Position numbers and translations under genes: made by a program
Assembly: GCA_028023455.1 (NCBI GenBank)
Contig: JAQFVV010006208.1
Span: 5,814,963 to 5,878,962, forward strand
Origin: Epiperipatus broadwayi
Taxonomy: Eukaryota > Onychophora > Udeonychophora > Euonychophora > Peripatidae
Length of the DNA: 64,000 bases
Reading direction: 5' to 3'
In this document: positions 22,376-34,305 of the stretch, piece by piece
Layout: each line of letters starts with the position of its first letter
Position numbering within the stretch: the first letter of the stretch is position 1
The notes under the pieces: generated by a model
Told to the model about the DNA's origin: nothing
Database searches by the model: none
The model's input: only the letters and a program-made list of their open reading frames with translations

Positions 22376-22765
22376 CACATTCCCACATACATTTATTCTG
22401 CCTTCAGGAAAACACAACTGATATTTTAGTTAAGAATTACCAGGTTAACTGAAAAGAAAGACCATGGTGTTTCTTGATCTTCAACTCAAAGATGAAAAGC
22501 CATTAAACTCATCGCACAGGATGATATGTATTGGTGAATAGCCTATCTGTATTCATTTATTATATAAATAAATACATAGCAATAACAACAACAATGACAA
22601 AAACATATGGAGAGAACATTAAGAATTTGCCTTGCAAACTTACATTTAAAAGATAAACTGCCATCACTTACATGATATATACAAATGGATTTTAATGATA
22701 AATAATACACAAATGCATACATGAAAAATTCAAAATTAACAGAGCTGTAATATGGTACAGTACTT
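22376..22765. other. Intron sequence, nothing recognised
   Basis: A+T-rich. Nothing supported. Confidence 0.4.
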
Positions 22766-23438
22766 ACGAGTTTTCAAATAAACCAAGATGGCAGCCCATA
22801 TTTTTGATAAATTTACAGATTGAGGGGCCCCAAAAAATGTTTACAAAAAATGCCAGCTAGAAAACATTGTATTTAATAATTACATTTTATTTTTTATTAG
22901 TTATTTTTTAAAAAAAGAAATCATTGTGGAAAAATTAATTACAATATTTACAGTTTCTTTTCTTTTTGTTTTGATTAACTTTGGAACAGAAAAAAAATCT
23001 ACAATATTTACACTTTATTCAAGTTGGCAGTATGCTATCATATCGTGACCATTAACACGCACATTTCGGGAGAGCAAGATTCTGTACCTTTGGAAATAGT
23101 CCACTACATTATGTCCTGTGACAGGAAGGTCCCAAATTTTTATCCTTATGATAATTTATCAAAAAAACTGCTGACAAAATGAAACATGCTGAATTGAACC
23201 AAAGTATGACAATGTTAAGAGCATCTTGTCACTTCCATGTTATAAGTAAAATAAAAAAATTAAAATAAAGATTTTTAATAACATATATTAAGTTATTCCT
23301 TTTTTTAATTTAACAATCAATTTATTATTATTATTTTTTCATTTAATAGCTAACACATCTTCGGGAGATTGTAGGCCTTTGAAACTATATATTTATCAAA
23401 AATACAGACTGCCATCTTGGTTTACTTGAAAACTCACA
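22766..23438. mobile_element. Inverted-repeat element with about 60-bp arms
   Basis: GAGTTTTCAAATAAACCAAG at 22769, then ATGGCAG and TTTTTGATAAAT, is complementary to ATTTATCAAAAA...CTGCCATCTTGGTTTACTTG...AAAACTC ending at about 23435. The interior is A+T-rich without an ORF. A non-autonomous DNA element is likely. Confidence 0.75.
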
Positions 23439-23439
23439 A

Positions 23440-24084
23440 ATATTGATGTCATTAAAATATTCTAAACCAACAAAATATTTAGATTATTCTACTTTGCAAA
23501 GAATATCATAATAATTTAACAAAATCATCTTTCAATATTTAAATAGGGAGATGTTTAATATAACCATGACAAAATTTGAAGAGTTAAATATTTAAGCATG
23601 TGCACACATTTTTATAATTTTTTTGCTCTGTTTGCTGTAGTATATAATTTATGCTATGTCTTAACTCTATAATCCCTGAGTTAGAATAACAAATTATTTT
23701 ATTAGAACACAAAGGAAATAAAACCCACAATGGCTCAATTTGTGAATAGCTGATGAAAGAGAAAGTCATACTATTGAAACAATCCTTAGAAGTATGATCT
23801 TAAATTTGTTCATGCACTTTAATACAAGTTACAATATATAAGAATAATAGGATAAATAAATATACAAAGATAAAATATTCATATAAGTTCACACTCTTCT
23901 CAATTACATAAATCCCACTCTATTGCTTTGGAATATAAGTCCCTTTCACTTAATACATATGGTACTCGATAATTAAATATCCAGTAGAAGGCAATATATT
24001 ACCTTCACCATGATTAAAGTCTTTTAATCCTGAAGGTTCTTAAGGCATTTTAAAATTATAATATCAGGATGATCTGTTTTAACC
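23440..24084. other. Intron sequence; possible 3' side of the 24085 exon
   Basis: No repeat recognised. On the minus strand ATTAAAG near 23816 could serve as a weak polyadenylation signal for the candidate exon at 24085-24182, but this is speculative. Confidence 0.3.
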
Positions 24085-24182
24085 CTAGTAGGCTTGGGTA
24101 CCATCAGGAGCTGAGATCCTGGGTAATAAGATTTCCCCCGTTGGTTCGTATGCTGCTGCTCCCCATGGGAATCCCGGTTGAC
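24085..24182 (-). CDS. Candidate terminal exon, minus strand, unknown protein
   Basis: A locally GC-richer patch. On the minus strand a pyrimidine-rich tract ends in CATTGTGTCAG, a good acceptor, followed by an open frame of 31 codons: QPGFPWGAAAYEPTGEIL, then LPRISAPDGTQAY, then TAG (complement of 24085-24087). The split first codon implies intron phase 1. The composition (G, P, A, T, clean codons) is unlike the decayed repeats around it. I do not recognise the protein. It could be the last exon of a gene nested in the intron on the opposite strand, or a captured fragment. No upstream exon was found, so the call is tentative. Confidence 0.35.
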
Positions 24183-24189
24183 CTGACAC

Positions 24190-26400
24190 AATGAAGATGA
24201 GAAAAAACCTTCTCTTTTTATGTTCCAGTGTTTTTATACTTTTTTCTCTGTTTTCTGGAGTAATATGAGAATCCAGGTGGAGAGTTTATTGGTTCAATCT
24301 TTATTGTAACTTCAATTAGTAGTTAGCTGATACTAATTGAATTTTTTCTGTTATCTGATTTTCTGTTTTCCTTTCTGTAATTAGTTTCTGTTACACTGTT
24401 TCGATTAAATATTTTAATTAATTAATATTCAATTTTCTCAATTACTTTATTTCTTTTTAATATTATTTTTATCTACATAATTTTAATATACATACATTTC
24501 AGTTTATTTACTTTATGATTGATTGCTTAAAAATATATAATAATAATCTCCTTTAAATGTTCTTAGTACCAATAAGTAAAAAGCTAAAACAGTTTTTAAA
24601 TAGCTCTTTGTAGAGAAAGGTCTTTCTTAGAAGTTCTCATAAAGGAATAATGAAAAAGATATTTTTATATTGGCCAACTATTAGACAATAAAAGTTTACA
24701 CATTTTTTGTCATTTCTTTATATTCTAGTAAAAGAAATAGCAAGATTCATTTACTAACTCACATTGGGTAGTTAACTGGGCTGGTTATGAATTACATAAT
24801 TGAAGAATAATCTTAAACCTAATTAGGACTTGAACAAATCTTGTCAGGATACGTAATAGTAAGGGATGTGATCCATTACTTTTGTATTTATTATCAGATT
24901 GCAAAAGGATTGTTGTAATCCATATTAAATAACTACTAATTAACATTGATTAATGGAGTTCATAGAATGTTTTTTAAAATAAAAAAAAAGATTGTATCTG
25001 TTGCAGAGTCGTATTGTATAATCGCTACAAAAGATATGATTTTAGTATGATGTGGCTTTCACTACTGGTGGAAAAGTAAAACCATCATAATATTCAAACA
25101 CTTTCCCAACAAATCAATATTTCTGATATCAGATTGTAACAGGAAACAAAATACCAAATATGATATCTGCTTGTCCAGGAAACTCTTTTATCTTTTTAAT
25201 AATTATCTAATAAACAGTATAAACTAAAACTAATCTCAAGTTTTTTACACATCCATTAAACATAAAATAAGACAAATATGGACTTAGGGTATACTTTTTC
25301 ATCATTAGTAAATACTGAATTATATTACTATTATATTTTTTTATTTTACAGTCATTTAATTAATACTCATTTGATAAAACCATATTAACTTGGATTCCTC
25401 CCCTCTCATAATTAAAAATAAGCTTATTTTCTATTCAATTGACAGCTGATTATGGACTGTGGATAAAATACATATTACTTTTATAATTATATCATATTTT
25501 CAGATGACGTGTTATAGTTGTAGAGATTTAATATAAAATTTTTATCTCCCACTCCCCTTCCTTTATATTAGGTCATGACTAGAATTTATAATAAATATAT
25601 ATAATTTTACAAAAATTACTGTCATGTATTTATAATTTATTTATGATGTAGTCATTTGTTCTGGGGGTCAAATCACATTCAAGCAATAAAGTGTCTAGCT
25701 AATAACTACTGACACTCCCCCCCCCCCTTTTATTTATTTAAAGTTTGGAATCTGCTACTATAATATTGGGATAAATTGCTCAGTGTACATTAATGTGAAT
25801 ATTCTTAACTGATCAGCAATTGTAATTATATAATCAGTTTTCAAGAATTCATTAAAAAGTTATTTAAATATTACATTTTCTGGCACATAAGTTCTTTATA
25901 AAAATAATGTGTGATAAGTTTCTCAAAAGATTGAACCCAACAATTGAATTCAATTGGCTAAGGTAAGATTTACTTACTCAGTTGAGATTCTCTCCATGAA
26001 TCTTTAGCTCTTCAATTCACTACTCTGTGACTATATTAAAATGCACTTAGGTTTCATTCTGAAAACAAAATCTATTTGTTTATATTTGAGTACAGTATTG
26101 TATAATATGAGAACATACCAAGCTGTAAAGATGGATTAGGCTTTAGTAAAAAATAATAAAACATTCCATAAATAAATAAATAAGGCATTTAAATTAACTT
26201 TGATATAAACAAATGTAAAAAATAAAATAATTATTAGCATATTAAACAAAATTTGATATTATGGCTGACAACTTTAGGGTTTAAAGAAATGTTAAATTAA
26301 AATTCTTCAATTATAATTGTAAAAAAAAGAATTATTTTTATTTCAATTTAATCTAAATGTACTAAATTTTTTGTATTTATACATTTTACATCATATACTT
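24190..26400. other. Intron sequence, nothing recognised
   Basis: A+T-rich, with a poly-C run near 25710. No element boundaries or coding regions found. Confidence 0.45.
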
Positions 26401-26720
26401 TAGCGATTAAGCCAATGCACATGCGCTTTAAAGAGATTATATAAATGAATACTCAATTTTTCCAGACACGAGATATAGTATTTTAGAAAGAATGGAATGA
26501 ATCTATCCATTCTTTCCAACCCAAACATTTATGTATGGGCAATCTTAAGTGTGTGGAAATAAGAGTGTGAGATGTTACACGATCACTTTAACTTACATTT
26601 GTTAAGTTTGAATGAATGACACTTTCCATTCTTTCTAAAATACTATATCTCGTGTCTGGAAAAATTGAGTATTCATTTATATAATCTCTTTAAAGCGCAT
26701 GTGCATTGGCTTAATCGCTA
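26401..26720. mobile_element. MITE with perfect 94-bp TIRs and TA duplication
   Basis: Arms 26403-26496 and 26625-26718 are exact reverse complements over 94 bp (starting GCGATTAAGCCAATGCACAT). TA flanks both ends (26401-26402, 26719-26720), as for Tc1/mariner superfamily insertions. The 128-bp centre has no ORF. The perfect arms suggest recent insertion or arm homogenisation. Confidence 0.9.
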
Positions 26721-27262
26721 ATATTACTATTACATAAAAAACATAGCGCTATATAAAATAATATCTCATCATATACTTTAGTTAAACATATTAATGATTA
26801 TTACTAATCATTTATTAGACTATATATTATCATATCATTTTTTAATGATGATTTACAAAAAAAAAAAAAAATTTGCTTATTCAATTTTAACTACTAATAT
26901 AAGTTAAATCAGTTAATATTCTACAGATCTTAATATGATTTTGAACTTCTGACTTATAACAACATTCTGTTACTTGAACCTCACATAAATTAATACTGGT
27001 GAATTCAAGAATAAAATATTGCATTTATGTTTGTGATAAGTCTAAGATAAGCATCTTTAGTATTTGTGCTTCATTTCAAATTTTAGAACTTTTTCAATAA
27101 TTATATCCTTATTTGATGAAGTATAATAACATGATATGAAATAAATGTTGTTGTTTTTTTAAATCTAGTGTTTCATTTACAATAGCTGGAAAATATTTTA
27201 CAATTTATCTTTTAGTAAAATGTTTTCTAATAAGAATCTGCTTGGTGAAATGGAAAATAAAT
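26721..27262. other. Intron sequence, nothing recognised
   Basis: A+T-rich. Nothing supported. Confidence 0.4.
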
Positions 27263-27264
27263 TT

Positions 27265-27370
27265 ATTTAACCATTAAATGATCATCATTTCTTATGCACA
27301 AACCTTCTAGCATCCATTGATTACTATGGCTTGCACTAGATGGCACTCTTGCATGGAGATAGTTTTTTAT
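27265..27370 (+). mobile_element. Partial family A repeat, inverted
   Basis: ATTAAATGATCATCATTTCT, then CTAGCATCCATTGATTACTA and GCATGGAGATAGTTTT match a family A end and middle. The ribozyme part is missing. Confidence 0.65.
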
Positions 27371-29795
27371 TGTTAAATACATTTATTTGGGTTCCAGCTG
27401 ACAAAATATTTGAAGCTATTTGATTCAATTTGTGATAATTTTGTTTTTTGAAAATGTTTGTTTAATTTAAAATCTTAGTGTTTTACGAATTCTAAAATTA
27501 CCAATAAATAAAGTTACCAAATCATTGATTGGAATGATTTCTTCCCTGAAAAAAACTCAAGCATGATCTGGAAAGAATAAAGTTACACCCAAAAATTACT
27601 ATATAGTATTCTCTTTCAGAATTTAAAGAATTGCAGCAAATTTGCAGAATTCAAAGTAAGAAAACTAAGATATTACTATCAGTCAAACAATAAATCATAT
27701 TCTACATGGTTTAGCATAATAACGGACCCAAGAACTAATGTTTTTGATCAACTTCTAGCTAAGATACTTTTAAAAAGTCTTGTTTTGATCATTTGAATGA
27801 AACTACCATGTTCAGTCAGTCACTTTAGTATTTAAACTTTTTGATTTCCAAGCAGTTAACTATAAAATTACTTATTTAATAAATAATAATTCAACATGTA
27901 AGTAGAAAATTGGTTACTATATTTACTCAGCACGGTCATTATTAATCATATGCAGAAAAGTAAAAACAGTTTTTATATATTAAACCAGACCATCTTTTTC
28001 ATTACAAAATTCTCTCTTTAAAATGATTTATCAATTTCCTTCTTTATTTATGTTGGGTTTTTTTTTTACTCTTTACCGTCTTTTCCAATATATCCCTCAT
28101 AATTTCTTTGACATGAAATAACATGCTCAATCCAATTGCTCATAATCCCTATATTGCAAAGAAATCCAGCGTGAAGGTGAAGTGGTACTAGGCTTCACAT
28201 TTATCAAGGCCACAAGCCTATCTATGCTTTTTGTGAAAATAAAAAAATAAAATTTCTTGTTTGCTAAACGTAATTACGTTTACTTTTTTTTCTGTCATAA
28301 TTATGTAATTTGAAGGCCCTATCCTGTCGAAGTAATACAATTGTAGAAGCACTAATTGTGAGATGTAGATTTGTCAGCTATTCCAGAATGTTTTGGTTAT
28401 ATTAATGCAAAATCAGCATAAAGAATGTTTTCTTCATTAGCAATTTTATCTGTTGAATCAGAATTTGCAAAGAAGAATAAATTACGATGACGTTATTAAC
28501 GGATTCACAATAAAACATTCCAGGAAATAAAATATAATTTTTTTCATTATATGTATTTTTTTTTCTGTTTTCTCAAATATTCTTTCAATAAAATTGCGCT
28601 AAGCCATATTTATATATAAATAAATAATTATTTTATATTATACGTATTAATTTTTGCAATACTATTTTGAGAGTTATCAAAATAAAATACACATAATACA
28701 AAAGAATTATATTTTATTTTCTTCGATGTTTTGTTTTTTTTAACGAGGAGAATCGTTCTTGATTTGTTTTATAATAATCGTAAAGCAATATATCTATATC
28801 TGCAAATAAGATATTTTTATCACGAATAAAAGACGCCCCCCCCCCCCCCAATGAAAACATCGCTCCGAAGGTCCCTATTTTTCGCAAATCTTATCTTTTC
28901 AAACTTTATTTACTTGAAAACTTCTCTCTTTAAAGCCCTTAATCTTTCTCTTTTTTTCCCTCTTAATTATCCACATTTTTGTGCTGTATATATCAATACT
29001 TCTAATAAAATATTTGAGCCTTTTTCTTAAATGTAATTGCAATTAATCACAATCTATTTTATTAATAGTCTATTCACTGCTGCAGTTTTCACTTTTTTTT
29101 TTTTGTTTATCATTACTTCCACCATATTTATTCAACTTTTCAGATATTAAAAGCTTTAACTTGCACTATAACTTTTTGTGCACTGTTTCCTCATACTGTT
29201 TTCATCTCATTATCTATTTGTTTTTACTGCTCTAGTTTTAATTGTATTTAGTTTCATCACAAACCTTGTACAAAATTTATGCTACTAAGTTTATTCTCAT
29301 TATCTGTCTTATTCATATAATTAGTTAATATTCTATCTTCATCATGAACAAAATAACACTAATTAAACAATTCATCCCTCTATATATATATTCACACACA
29401 CCACAAACAAAATTTCTTATATGTAAAACTACTTTAATATAAAAGTAGTTTTACATACAAGTAATTTTGTGTGTACGTATTTTATTTTTTTGTATATATT
29501 TTCTTTCGTTAGTCTTTATATATTTTTTCTATATATGTATGTTATAAAGACATCTTTGATAATGATATAAGTCTACTTAGAATTTTATCCAGTCTGGATT
29601 TAAACCCATGTCATAAGAACATAAATGCTTGTAATTTTAATTAAAATTTAATTTTAATTAAGAACTTAATTAAAATTAGAATTATGCAATTAATTATGCA
29701 AATTTATTTGCACTTAGTGTGTTTATAATTTTTTTACTGTTATTTTTATTTTACCAAAATCACACTTTTCTTTATTTTTGCCGTAATACCCTATA
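27371..29795. other. Intron sequence, mostly unrecognised
   Basis: A poly-C run lies near 28834 and a hairpin at about 29420-29460 (GTAAAACTACTTTAATATAA with its complement). On the minus strand about 28110-28235 is open (KSIDRLVALINVKPSTTSPS) without a recognisable family. No other feature. Confidence 0.4.
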
Positions 29796-29798
29796 AAT

Positions 29799-29975
29799 AC
29801 AATTTATCCAAACTGCTTCAAACACTTTTTAGCAAAACTCTTTATTTGTACATATCAAAATAGACTTGCTCTGAAGAAGACTGCAGGTCAGTCGAAACAT
29901 AGGTGTATGTATATGTAGAAATAAAGAGTTTTGCTAAAAAGTGTTTGAAGCAGTTTGGATAAATTGTATTTTTAT
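29799..29975 (+). mobile_element. Inverted repeat with class 3 hammerhead-like centre
   Basis: AATACAATTTATCCAAACTG...AGCAAAACTCTTTATTT (29799-29848) is complementary to 29922-29973. The centre reads CTGAAGA (29871-29877), extra A, GACTG, loop, CAGTC, GAAAC (29894-29898), then a possible ACA/TGT stem III. Confidence 0.7.
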
Positions 29976-30143
29976 TTTATTGTTTTACTTTATAGTCACT
30001 TAAGTTAGGAAAAATCCAGATATCATGAGTCTTTCATGCAATAACTGTGACAAATGATAATGCATGTTTATGCAGAACATGACCACTGATTACATTCGCA
30101 ATTGTTCTGAATCAGTTTTTTTTTTTTAAATTCATCTTTAAAC

Positions 30144-30260
30144 ATTTTACTCTTGTCAAGCGTTGGTGGCCGAGTGGTTAGCATAGCTGCCTTCCAAGAA
30201 GCTGGCCCTGGTTTGCGTCCCGGTCGACACATTTGACATATATATAAATTTTACTCTTTG
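30144..30260 (+). mobile_element. tRNA-derived SINE with target duplication
   Basis: SINE 30156-30247: GTCAAGCGTTGGTGGCCGAG, TGGTTAGCATAGCTGCCTTC, GGTTTGCGTCCCGG, GACACATTTGACATAT. It is flanked by ATTTTACTCTTG (30144-30155) and ATTTTACTCTTTG (30248-30260). Short subfamily. Confidence 0.9.
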
Positions 30261-30261
30261 T

Positions 30262-30655
30262 CTTTTTATATTTATTTATTTATTTTGGCATCTGAATAGC
30301 AGTAATGAATTATTGAACTTTAAAAATTATATATTGCTTATTTAAGTTATGGCATTATTTAAATTTTATGCTTATTATTACATTTTATAAAGAATTTGAT
30401 GGGAAAATGACAACTTTACAATTATTAGATGTACATTAAGGGTTTTTTGAAGATAAGTGCAAATTAGGATAAATAAACCATGGAATAATATGATCTAGTG
30501 ATAGCACATCACATCATTAGCGGTGGTAGTTTATCAATACTTTTTACCCTGTTTATATATATTTTATTCTAACATCTCATATTTAAAGCTACATTACATA
30601 ATAATAAAAGCCTTCCATAATTAAAGTCAACAAGTCATTAATTATTAACTGATGT
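30262..30655. other. Intron sequence, nothing recognised
   Basis: A+T-rich. Nothing supported. Confidence 0.4.
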
Positions 30656-30657
30656 TA

Positions 30658-31445
30658 CAAAAAGGTAAAAGTTGAAATTCAAGACCTTATAATCCACTAA
30701 GCATGCTTTCAGCAGACCACTACCAGAATATAGCACTGTATTAATTTAGCAGTTGAAAGCTATGCCTATATATGGACATAATTTATGTAAATGAGGTTTA
30801 ATATGTTACGTTTTTCTGGCAATGGAACACATGAATCCTTTCTGTTGATCGCATTTGGATCCTTTGCAATTGCCCAAGCTCTTTATATTTTCTTTTTCTA
30901 TCATCTCTTTCAGCACAAATCATTCTCGCATTCGTGGGTCTGAAAGTATGACCCTTACTCATGATCAAGGACAACTTATTTACATTCATTATTCTGTTTT
31001 GCTCTGTTGTGTAAGTATGTTTGCTTGCCAATTCAGCATAGTACACAGAAGTATAGGATGGGGGCACTGCGCATAATTTTGTAAAGATTTTGCGGGGCAA
31101 GCTCCATTGTCATCTCTTTTAATTATTTTATAAGTTTGTAGGTGATCTAAAGCTAACTGTATGTGTGCTGGAAGAGACGATAGAATAAGAAAATATAAGG
31201 AGATTTGGGCTGTTGCAAAGAATCCATATGCAGTCAACAGGAAGGATTTATGCATTATATTGTAAAAAAAAAAAAAAAAATGGAACATTTAAATGCTGCA
31301 TTTACTTATTAAGCCACATTTACATAACAGATTATGTCCACATATAGGCATAATTTTCAACTGCAAAATTAATGCGACACTGATTTTGGTAATGGTCTGC
31401 AGAAAGCATGCTTAAAGTCTTGAATTTTAACTTTTACCTTTTCAT
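30658..31445. mobile_element. Large foldback element, about 270-bp arms
   Basis: AAAAGGTAAAAGTTGAAATT at 30659 is complementary to the right end near 31445, and pairing continues inward (ATGCCTATATATGGACATAA with its complement near 31340; CTTTATATTTTCTTTTTCTA with 31180-31200). Two overlapping minus-strand open frames (30798-31100, 30989-31288) lie across the arms and centre; because the arms themselves produce them and no domain is recognised, they are probably chance frames, though a captured fragment in the 240-bp centre cannot be excluded. Confidence 0.75.
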
Positions 31446-31612
31446 AATACCCATTAGGAGAATCTAGACCGTCAAAAACTGTAATAATCAACGCTAACAA
31501 TAAAAAAGCATTTTAATTATAAAGCGTAAGAAACAATAAATTATTTTATTACTAAATATCTGGATAACAAATGCAAAACTAAGTTTTTGCTTCTATTTCT
31601 TTTTATTTTCAG
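31446..31612. other. Intron 3' end before the 42-nt exon
   Basis: Contains the pyrimidine tract CTTCTATTTCTTTTTATTTT followed by CAG. Confidence 0.6.
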
Positions 31613-31654
31613 TGGATGAAGAAGAAGGAAAATCCAAAGTCCAAAAACTAACAG
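31613..31654 (+). CDS. 42-nt linker exon of the Ig-repeat gene
   Basis: Acceptor TTTTATTTTCAG and donor GTATGT (31655) enclose 42 nt. Joined to the last base of the previous exon it reads M-DEEEGKSKVQKLT, and its final G joins the first two bases of the next exon to make Gly. Both sides are phase 1, so the exon can be skipped without changing the frame. The peptide is short, acidic then basic, and probably a flexible linker between the two Ig domains. Support is the exact phase agreement over two long introns; expression data would settle it. Confidence 0.75.
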
Positions 31655-31660
31655 GTATGT

Positions 31661-32104
31661 TATTTAATTTTTTGTTCTGTCTTATCTTTTTTATATATAA
31701 TTTAAGATGGCTTTATCTATATAAATGAGTAGTTGCTAATAATGTTATAGTTTGTAGTCGGATGGATGACTTACTTTAATTTTATATAACTTTTTAATAA
31801 CTCGTTGCTTATGTCTATATTATTTTTCAATAGAATGATGAATAATAATCCCTTTTCTTACATTCGGTGATAAGATATTAGATGTCAGATGTGTTTGTTT
31901 TACTTATATAATTAGTCTTTAAATCAAATGATATTCTGCCTCCAAGAGTAAATCAGAAAAGCTAGAATTCGCTTTCGTTTAATTAGTCCCCCTCCCCCTT
32001 TTCTAAATTAGAAATTGATTCAAATATCTGATGTTCAGAATTATAAATGTTATATCAAATATCTATAATTTTAATTTATAATTGTTTTTATTTGAATTGA
32101 ACAT
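31661..32104. other. Intron sequence, nothing recognised
   Basis: A+T-rich after the donor. Nothing supported. Confidence 0.4.
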
Positions 32105-32640
32105 TTTGTATTGATCATAGAATTAAACTTGGTTGGAGTGTTTTTGGTAGAATTAACTTGATACTAAAGGGAAATATGCCTATGTGTTTGAAAAGGAAGG
32201 TGTTTAATAAATGTGTTTACCAGTTCTTAATGATGGATCTGAGACTTGGATACTTAATAGAAGTGCAATATAGAGACTTCAGACTCAAAGAAGTATGGAG
32301 AGATGCATGTTGGGAGTAACAAGAAGAGATCGAAAACACAATATATGGGTAAGAGAACAAACAGGTGTTACTGACTTCATTGAAAAAATTAAAAGACTGA
32401 AGTGGAGTTAGGCTGGACATATTTTTAGCAAAGATGATAATAGATGGACAATTGAAATTTTAAACTGGATTCCAAGAGATTGTAAAAGACCCAGAAAGAG
32501 ACCACATGTGAGATGGATAGATGAAATAAGAACATGTGCAGGGGTGATGTGGAGAAGAGAAGCTAAAGATCGGAAATGGATTGAACTTGGAGAGACCTTC
32601 ATCCTGCAGTGGATTGATCATGGTTGATGATGATGATTAC
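32105..32640 (+). pseudogene. RTE-like LINE 3' fragment
   Basis: 5'-truncated copy of the family described at 35757. Recognisable pieces, with frameshifts, are the RIKLGWS- and NLILKGNMPM-like segments, the KRPRKRPHVRWMDE-like segment and the LGETFILQWID end, finishing TGATGATGATGAT. Starts inside the post-RT region. Not functional. Confidence 0.8.
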
Positions 32641-32659
32641 TCTAAAAATGCTATCTGAT

Positions 32660-32830
32660 ATTTCTAAGAAAATTAACTGATATGTTGAAACGGAGATGAA
32701 TTGGTCACGGTGCTAGAAGAATCAATGAAACCTTAAACCAGATTCTAAAAGATTCTAAACGATCTAAAAAGAAACCATGTGCAAGTTGTATATATGAGAT
32801 AAGGAAATCTAGAATTTTCCCTGCTGGACT
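32660..32830 (+). pseudogene. Second, very old RTE-like LINE tail
   Basis: Directly after the first copy's TGATGATGATG, a diverged version of the same C-terminal segment follows (AGAAACCATGTGCAAGTTGT aligns to the KRPHVRWM region). Heavily mutated. Confidence 0.5.
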
Positions 32831-32924
32831 AAAAATACTGATAAGAATTATGATTGTAAGAATAATATAAACAGAAGTCAAACGACAAATAATTTATTTT
32901 TATAAATATATTAATTAACTCAAT

Positions 32925-33305
32925 AGTATCACATATTCTTTTAAATTCATATAAAAATACAATAAAAGACAAATGACCCTCAAGATGCATATTATGCTGA
33001 ACCAGCACTCATCACTTGGTCCAGGTCATTTACTCTCATATACATCTTTATTATATGAAAAATATTTATCTATATTAAATAATTACATTTTGAATTACAA
33101 GTGTCAAATTAACTCAACCCACACTTTTTAAAACATCAGATATATTAATCTTTAATTGAGTTTTGAGGTTTATATCTGTGCTAGAGACAATCTCTAGTTT
33201 AGTAAATGATTAATAGTAGTCATAACTATATTTATCTAAAGTGGATGGTGTCAAAGATGTGGATTCAGTTAATTTGACACTTGTAATTCAAAATGTAGCA
33301 ATTTA
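32925..33305 (-). mobile_element. Family D repeat with decayed hammerhead
   Basis: TGTCAAATTAACTCAACCCA at 33105 pairs with the complementary run at 33256-33285, forming an inverted repeat. The left part shares AAATTCATATAA and the hammerhead module with 11330; here the core reads GTGATGA and the GAAA is lost. Confidence 0.7.
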
Positions 33306-33736
33306 ATCATAAAAACTTAGTATCCGAATCTGAATAAGATTCTGAAAACAATTGAAACATGGAATATGCTGAAAAGTGCAAGTAAGTCTGATCTTGAATT
33401 TATTATAAAGAAAAATCCTGATTGAATATCTGAAAAGGATTGCATTAGTAATATCTTGATTAAAGAAAGTGATTTTTTTTTTTTTTATAATGGCCAGTTA
33501 ATAAAAAGGAAGATAGACTTTTATTAGCTATATTATGAAATTATAGTTATTTAATTTAATAACTGACAGGAAGATATAAGAATGATTGCTTGTTTTAAAC
33601 TACAAAGGGTATATACAATAATTTGCTGATTATATTCAATTGATTCTCTTTGTGGTATATTGAAACTAACATACAGATCTGGAAAATTAATCCTTTAAAA
33701 TCAACCGGATGACGCTATTTTTAATATGTTGATGTT
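33306..33736. other. Intron sequence, nothing recognised
   Basis: A+T-rich; nothing supported, though remnants of the LINE fragment to the right may extend here. Confidence 0.35.
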
Positions 33737-34036
33737 TTGAATAGCTGCAGAGATTATTTTGATCATCTCTTAATAATAATGTTAAAATTTAGAAATCAGC
33801 ATTTTAATGAAAGATTTCATCTATCAGCTTATTTCAGCTTGCTAGGATTAAACTGTTATAATTTTAAAAACAGAAAGGCTGAAGCCTGTGATGGAATTCC
33901 TGAGTATATTTTAGAATATAGTGTTACTATGTTGTCTTCAACATTTTTGGACTTATTTAGGAATATATGGATTCAAGAACTCCTGCTATCAATCTTAAGG
34001 ATGTATCTGTTATTTCAATTTATAAAAAAAAAGTGA
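33737..34036 (+). pseudogene. LINE reverse transcriptase N-terminal fragment
   Basis: A 99-codon open frame contains KAEACDGIPEYILEYSV and FLDLFRNIW followed by a FQFIKKK end. This matches the start of the LINE RT domain (usual pattern K-A-x-G-x-D-G-I-P then an LF-x-x-I-W helix and a KKG/KKK turn). The catalytic motifs are missing. The clade cannot be assigned. Confidence 0.6.
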
Positions 34037-34239
34037 GTAGAGCAAATTTAGAAGAAAAAAGAATAGCTTTCGTTTTATGACAATTGACTGTTAAACAATT
34101 TAGCATAATCCAATTACTAATTAAAGCCAAATTCTTATTAATCATTTGCTTAAGAAGACTGTATGAAACAGCACAAAAAGATATAACAATATCATCAGAA
34201 AACCATAAAACACTGAATTCAAAGGCAAATTAAAAATAT

Positions 34240-34305
34240 TAATGTAAACATCGCATGATCACCATTTCAATACTGTATAGAGAGTTTTGTTTGTTTTAAT
34301 ATTAA
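34240..34305 (-). mobile_element. Family A end truncating the Jockey/CR1 LINE
   Basis: TAAACATCGCATGATCACCA followed by TACTGTATAGAGAGTTTTG matches a family A terminus and inner arm. It lies where the RT frame on the minus strand ends. Confidence 0.6.

Larger units (their letters stand above)
6215..31612 (+). other. Intron 1 of the Ig-repeat gene (about 25.4 kb)
   Basis: Bounded by GTAAGT at 6215 and CTTTTTATTTTCAG ending at 31612. Both flanking exons are cut in phase 1. Nearly all identifiable content is mobile elements, listed separately. Confidence 0.85.

Noticed and set aside
30798-31288. Two minus-strand frames of about 100 codons
   Set aside because: They lie across the arms and loop of a foldback element, overlap each other in different frames and show no domain, so they are not called as genes.
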